Assembly: GCA_963555705.1 (NCBI GenBank)
Contig: OY743181.1
Location: forward strand, 27,780,513 to 27,844,512
Length of the DNA stretch: 64,000 nt
Direction of reading: 5' to 3'
Origin: Ligustrum vulgare
Lineage: Eukaryota > Streptophyta > Magnoliopsida > Lamiales > Oleaceae
Positions 58,691 to 64,000 of this stretch are shown piece by piece. Position numbers and translations under genes: made by a program. The stretch's first letter is position 1. Each line of letters starts with the position of its first letter. The notes below the pieces were generated by a model that was not told where the DNA came from, ran no database searches, and saw only the letters and a list, made by a program, of their open reading frames with translations.

Positions 58691-59642
58691 AGGGCCGTTC
58701 TCTTTGTATTTCGATTTTGAATTTTGAGTTTTGGATTTTGTTTTGAATTTTGGATTTTGGTTGTTTGTTTTTGAATTTTTGAAAACATGAACTCTTTATA
58801 ATTTTGGAAAATTGTTTTTAAAAATAGAAAACTGAAAAATACGTTTACTTTGTAATTTTTTGATATATTTATTTTGTGATATTTTATATGTCAAAAATAG
58901 TCAATTTGTTGAATTACATTAATTTTAATGTTAATAAATTAGTTAGTTCTCTATGTCAATAAATTCATCATTAATATTGTTTTAGCTAAATAAAAATTTA
59001 ACCTCATACCAAAAAAATCTTAACATAGATTTATATATAATGACAAAATAATATAAGAATTTCAAGTGAAGGAAGTGTCTCACATTTACTAAAAAAAAAA
59101 TTTACAAAAGAAAAAATCTTAACATGAATCTATATATAATGACAAAATAACATAAGAACTTCAAATGAATGAAGTGTTTCACATTTACAAAATAATAATA
59201 ATAAAAAAAATTACAAAAAAAAAAAATCTTAATATGGATATATATAATGGCAAAATAACATAAGAACTTCAAGTGAAAGAAATGTCTCACTTTTACAAAA
59301 TAATAATAAACAAATACAAAAAAAATACAAAAAAAAAAAAAAAAAAAAAAAAAACTTAACATGAATTTATATATAATGGCAAAATAATATAAGAATTTCA
59401 AGTGAAAGAAGTGTATCATATTTACCAAAAAAAAAAAAAAAAATCCAAAACATGCGTTTTGGTCGTTTTGAACTTTTTAACACAAAACATCCAAAACGCT
59501 ATAAACTCGTTTTGAGTTTTCTTTGTATTTTTTTTGGTATTTTGGAAAACGCGTTTCTGAAAATTGGCAAAGTGAACGCGTTTTCGATATTTCCAAAAAT
59601 CGAAAACTCAAAACGAGCTGAAAACAGTAAAGAGAATGGGAC
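58691..59642. mobile_element. Large inverted-repeat element with internal tandem repeats
   Basis: The left end GGGCCGTTCTCTTTGTATTT and right end AAACAGTAAAGAGAATGGGA are imperfect inverted repeats. Sub-terminal TTTTGAGTTTT and AAAACTCAAAA also pair. The interior holds about four 100-130-base tandem copies of a block containing ATATAATGACAAAATAA and TTCAAGTGAAAGAA (59,034-59,430). Non-coding; superfamily not assigned. Confidence 0.55.
59034..59430 (+). repeat. Tandem repeats inside the inverted-repeat element
   Basis: Copies of ATATAATG(A/G)CAAAATAA followed by AAGAA(T/C)TTCAA(G/A)TGAA begin near 59,034, 59,133, 59,243 and 59,373, separated by variable A-runs. Confidence 0.85.
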
Positions 59643-59880
59643 CGTAACCTCCAGAAATTTTCCATGACTTGTATAAATATAAATATTTTTAATCTTTAAA
59701 AACGTGTCCATAAGACTTCACACATTCATTTGAAAACGTGCTCGTTTAATCATTGTTGAGTGAATTTAAATTTATTTAAAATATTAGTCCAATTTCAATT
59801 TTATTAAAAGTATCTCAATTTCATTATATATTTTTTAAGTCCAAACCTCAAATACATTTAAATCCAATTCAAATTAATAC

Positions 59881-60012
59881 TGTTTGATTTATAAATTTGT
59901 TTGCGGTTGAAAATTGAAGAAAGAAAATACGTGATTAAAAAGTAGTTTGAGAAATCGTGTGACTTACAAATTGATTTATAAACAATTTTATTTTGATTAC
60001 CAAACGGAGGCT
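59881..60012. mobile_element. MITE nested in the long LTR
   Basis: Ends TGTTTGATTTATAAATTTGT and ACCAAACGGAGGCT, with an interior TGATTTATAAACAA arm pairing with the left end; same family as 11,575-11,735. Confidence 0.55.
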
Positions 60013-60306
60013 AAATTAACCTTTCCTTAATCCCATTTTGGAATCAAACCATTCAATCAGCAATTCCTCTCCTCACACGTCCTTCCTTGCATGCGGATTA
60101 TTACTTCCAAAATTTCTTCCCCAATTTCTCCCAATCAATCAATTTACCCTAACTTGTGAATTTTGGATCCAACTCAATGCATATTTCCCACATTCATTTC
60201 ATCTTTTACGATCTTAGCAAACACAAGAACACATTATAGCCGCTCCAATTTCTTGGTATGATTTCATACCCTCCAATCGAACCACCTTCACCAACTTCAA
60301 AACACA

Positions 60307-60321
60307 CACACACACACACAA
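60307..60321 (+). repeat. (CA)n microsatellite
   Basis: Seven or eight CA units inside the long LTR. Confidence 0.8.
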
Positions 60322-60710
60322 TCTGCAAGCAGTTTCACGCACACAACACATAGCCGACTGTCACCGCTACAATCAAATTCACACATTAAAGCCTTCATCC
60401 ACCTCCGAACCCGCCCATAACTGCCTACTACAAACCGAACCCCATCACCTCACTGCCCAAACCATCATGAATCGAGCCTCCCCAACCACTGAGAATCATT
60501 ACCAATACCACCACCAATTGAAACCGCCTCATCAATCCATTTCCCAACTCCACGAATCCCAAAATCACCACCCCAAACCCGAAGCACCGCCGCCAACAAG
60601 CCACCTCAAACTTCAACCAATGCAACACCCAAAATCAAATCCAAGAAACCCAATAAAACCAAGAAATGAGAAGTTGACCTAATGTCTTAACTGGACCTCC
60701 TGTTGGAATT

Positions 60711-60870
60711 ATGCCTTGTTTGGTGGCACTTAAAATTTTGATTTTCATCAAATTCAAAATTTAATCTTACCTATACATTTTATGAGACCCACAAATTTTT
60801 TACAACACATCTCATCAATTTTTATCAAAATCTGTTAAAAAACTGATTTTTATTAATACCAAACAAGGAC
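60711..60870. mobile_element. MITE, CCTTGTTTGGT/ACCAAACAAGG ends
   Basis: Clean inverted ends CCTTGTTTGGT and ACCAAACAAGG; interior TCATCAATTTTTATCAAAAT matches the element at 5,694-5,860. Third level of nesting here. Confidence 0.7.
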
Positions 60871-61936
60871 TATATATGCTCATAGAGTATAATTCACAAC
60901 ATTTAAAATAAAATAATAATTGATTGTATTAATATGAAGTTGTGCCTGTCTATGGGTCGATTTGATATTACAGATTGAGTTTTAAGTTGTTAAATACAGA
61001 AAAATTCAATTTGTAATTCGATCTAAAATTAACGTTCACGATTAGTATATAAATATGGACAATTTATTTTGATAAGATCGTCTCGCTTTTATTAAAGTCT
61101 ATCTTTGACTTTTGTAATAAAATTGAGAGTACGTTTGGAACGTATTGAATGAGACCACGTGAAATTAATTTGTGACATTGACCATACAAATTTAATTTCA
61201 CTTGACTATCGTATGTGTGACCTCAATCCTGATCGGATAATGAATTTCGATTACTAGCTTGAAGTTCTTAAGTTCTTTAAGGTATCAATAGATGAGATCA
61301 AATTGCTGATAAATAACTCGGTACTTTAAGAATTAAAGTGAACAACGAGGAACATATATTCGTATTATGAAATCCGTCACCATTAAGATATGATCATAAT
61401 CTTACCGGTTCTTCTAGTGGATAGTTGAATCTGAGCTTAGTAATTTGACAGTGATTTTTGGATCACATCGAATTTTCAGATAGAAGATGAGAGTTTCGAA
61501 TTTATGAATATTCAGAGAAATGGCATTTTGGTAATTTTAGCTTACTCGGAGTATTCGACTTGATCGACAGGGTTAACATGTAAGAACGATAAGTCAAATG
61601 ATATAATTATTGATTATTGTTTCAGTAATTTCAATTTTACAAAGAGCGCAATCTCATTCTTTTAGTGGAATAGAACATGATTAATAAATTAATTTTGACT
61701 GATCAAGAGTCGACCAGATCATAATTAATTTATTAGAGCTTAGTTTAATTGAGTCTGATCAGGTTTCCTTGGTAGTTTCACTACAATAGGTCTATATAGG
61801 CTTATTACCTGTACTGGGCTGTGCAGAAATGGGCCTGAGTTATGATACTAGGATTGGTAGGATTTTAGAGTGTAAAGATGTTACAGATAGTCTCCTAAGA
61901 GACGGCTAGTTGCCATCCCTCTCTTCTCTTCCCCCG

Positions 61937-61949
61937 CCCCCCCCCCCCC
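61937..61949 (+). repeat. C13 tract
   Basis: Thirteen C residues, with CCCCCG just before; length may be unreliable. Confidence 0.85.
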
Positions 61950-63359
61950 TCCTCTCCTCTCTATCGGTTACAAAAATGAGGCAGAGAGGGGGGATTTTTA
62001 TTTGAATAATGCTATTTGAAGACACAAGTTTATCACCCTATGTGCCACCTCCCTCACATGTCACTAAGATGATATCCCGTGAGTTTAAATAGTACGATCC
62101 TTTTTATTTTGATCTTAAAGTTTGATTTTTGGTAAATTTCCTTTTAGTCCTCTAGTTTTAAAGTTATTTATTTCATTCCCGTCAAGATTTAGAATGTACT
62201 ATATTTCAGTCCGTGAATTTCTACAAATAAATTGATTACCCCGAAATTTTAAATCCTATGAGAGCCCAACGATTTTAAAAATCATCCATTTTGACCGCAA
62301 CTCTTTTAATTCAATTATGTTAGATTTTCAATTTAATCTCTAAATCTTTATTTTCATTTTAAACTTTTAAATTCCAAAAAACTAATTTAAAAATTATTTT
62401 TTGTTTGACTAGACTAGTTATTTTTCCCGCTCAATTTAAACTCGTTAAATTTGAGGTAGACTCACTCTCATTAATTAATTTAAATTATAACTGCAGGTAT
62501 TATGTGATTTTACGTGACTTGTATACTTTAATGCATGAGATGGAACGAGACTATATCTTTTGAGATAAAATGAGAAATTGATGTTATACATATCATAACT
62601 TATATGCTTTACTGCATGAAACAAGATGAAACTATTTTTCATTTGCACTCACTATGTGATGCTTATGATTTATATGATGATATCACAGTATGAATTGCAT
62701 GTTACGTGTTCAATTATATTGTAAATTAATTATTGATGATGAGTCTATTGAAAATTTCTTCGAATGCTCATTTCATTATTTTAACCACACTTACAGATTC
62801 ATAAAACTTCGAATCTTACTATTTTTCATTTGCACTCACTATTTTGATTGACAGTATTTTTATGGCAAATAAAGCAAAATTTAACAATTTTAATCAAAAA
62901 ATAATAATAATTTTTTAACACATTTGTACTTGATAATAATAATGTTAATTTCTAAAAAAAAATAAGTTAATTAACAACAATAAAAATAACCAAACGTGAC
63001 GTAAAAGTGTTTGCCAACTAATATGGAAACCATTTATGATCTACTAATGGAAGGGCAAATGAATTTCATTTTTTCATGACAAACATGGTCACGTGCTCTT
63101 AGGGTAGAAAATAATTGTCTTGCCAAACTTAACCTATCAAACACTCCAAAATGTGAAGAAAAGACAAATGATTTCCATTTTACCATCCAAATAAAGTCTA
63201 TCAAATAGAGGCTAAATTTCATTTGATTTAGTTATTGTTGCAGTTTTCAATAATAAATATGATGTTTGAAATGCAGTTATTCTGCTAAAATGATTTTATA
63301 AAACGTTAGTTATTGAGGATGACTTGACGTTTCGAGTTTATGGAACTCAGAGCGTTACA

Positions 63360-64000
63360 TCGTGTTATCGGAACAGGTATACGTTTCTGTAGACTTGCAA
63401 AATTTTTGAAAGAGATTTTTCTAAAATAATAATAAATAATACTTTTAACGACATTTGCCACTTCCATCGTTCTCTTTGCCGACTCTGAAGGTAAAGAATT
63501 TTATCATGATGTTTATTTTATTAATTTCGGATACTTGAGTAATGAAAGTTTCGAGTTAGGAGGAGCAATGAGAAAATTTGTATCTGAAATAATGAGAAAA
63601 AAGAGTTTTGAGCATAATGGGATTAGTATAATTTAAAGTAAGTTTTCATAAACTATTTTTATCCTTAAATTTAAATGAATAATATTATAGAACCCTAACT
63701 GGACTTTGCATAACTAGATGCTTTTAGACATGTCACCTTTCCCGAGGAATCAATAGAGCGAGTTAGATCTAATGTACGCGAGATATTTATCGTACAGAAA
63801 GGTGCTTATTGAAGATATATCAGACCATGTACGAAGCTATTGCATCACGCGTCACGACGCCATAGCTAGTGGCTTTAAGACGACTGACACACATTCCATT
63901 GGCCACTTCTTATCTTGTTGCTTTGAGTTCATCACATTTTCAATATTGACATAAGATAGATCACGGTGGTTCCGTCAACTAGGATTGTACGTTTAAGCAT
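63360..64000 (+). other. Possible internal start of an LTR element, no gene readable
   Basis: Follows the primer-site-like motif at 63,360-63,380. The 640 bases hold only short ORFs without a recognised domain. If the primer site is real, gag would be expected beyond the window. Confidence 0.3.

Larger units (their letters stand above)
60701..62047 (+). mobile_element. 1.35-kb solo LTR nested in the long LTR
   Basis: Starts TGTTGGAATTATG and ends CCTATGTGCCA. Flanked by CCTCC at 60,696-60,700 and 62,048-62,052, an exact five-base duplication. After the end, sequence homologous to the host LTR resumes. A MITE (60,711-60,870) lies just inside its left end and a C13 tract near 61,937. No internal coding region, so it is a solo LTR. 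Copia-like start, but superfamily unproved. Confidence 0.65.
59643..63359 (+). mobile_element. Long LTR (Gypsy-like), possibly the 5' LTR of an element leaving the window
   Basis: Diverged homologue of the solo LTR at 39,413-41,660. Shared ordered blocks include TTTCCATGACTT, AGGTAGACTCA(C/T), TGTAAATTAATTATTGA(T/C)GATGAGT and the GCGTTACA end. The following bases TCGTGTTATCGGAACAGGTA resemble a decayed initiator-Met primer site (TATCAGAGCAGG), as expected after a 5' LTR. The left edge is CG rather than TG, and no duplication is visible within the window. Its length is inflated by a nested LTR (60,701-62,047) and a MITE (59,881-60,012). Confidence 0.6.

Noticed and set aside
60467..60682. Short + strand ORF rich in His/Pro
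   Set aside because: Lies in the C/A-rich part of the long LTR; no support.

Overview
The window is nuclear DNA from a flowering plant, probably a eudicot. The genes have many introns with GT/AG borders in an AT-rich background. Both main genes read as plant families, and the spaces between and inside them are filled with plant mobile elements: Copia and Gypsy LTR elements, a Cassandra-type 5S-carrying LTR, and hAT- and Mutator-type MITEs. The species cannot be named from the sequence alone. No prokaryotic feature, CRISPR array or operon was seen.

Region 1 (1-34,260, + strand) is most of one large gene. Joining 31 exons by consensus splice sites gives an unbroken 2,308-codon frame that I recognise as the plant BEACH-domain protein BCHC2. 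It has an armadillo/DUF4704-like N-terminal half, then a PH-BEACH domain, a BEACH domain and WD40 repeats, and ends at a stop at 33,941-33,943. The true N-terminus lies to the left of the window. Three introns carry most of the inserted DNA. Intron 6 (7,558-13,820) holds decayed Gypsy pol, a MITE interrupted by a Cassandra-like solo LTR, and a direct-repeat pair. Intron 15 (20,794-21,527) holds a clean hAT-type MITE. Intron 28 (27,405-32,093) holds a recent full-length antisense Copia element with matching LTRs and a perfect target duplication, but no recognisable gag.

Region 2 (34,260-47,965) has no convincing gene. It contains an inverted LTR fragment, a 2.25-kb solo LTR with a perfect target duplication sitting in a diverged tandem array, a 21-bp minisatellite, and a G-rich minisatellite with strong G-quadruplex potential just upstream of the next gene.

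Region 3 (47,966-54,818, + strand) is a complete seven-exon gene for a 687-residue ANKZF1/Vms1-type protein: a zinc finger, a VLRF1 release-factor-like domain with a candidate catalytic glutamine, an ankyrin segment, a coiled coil, a perfect p97/CDC48-binding VIM motif and a C-terminal Cys/His cluster. The family works in ribosome-associated quality control.

Region 4 (54,819-64,000) is repeat-rich. It holds a duplicated degenerate coding-like block, a frameshifted minus-strand gene fragment of unknown family cut off by a large inverted-repeat element, and a long LTR related to the 39-kb solo LTR. That long LTR is itself split by a second solo LTR, which in turn carries a MITE. The two genes have no evident functional link. 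BCHC2-type proteins act in membrane traffic and Vms1-type proteins on stalled ribosomes.
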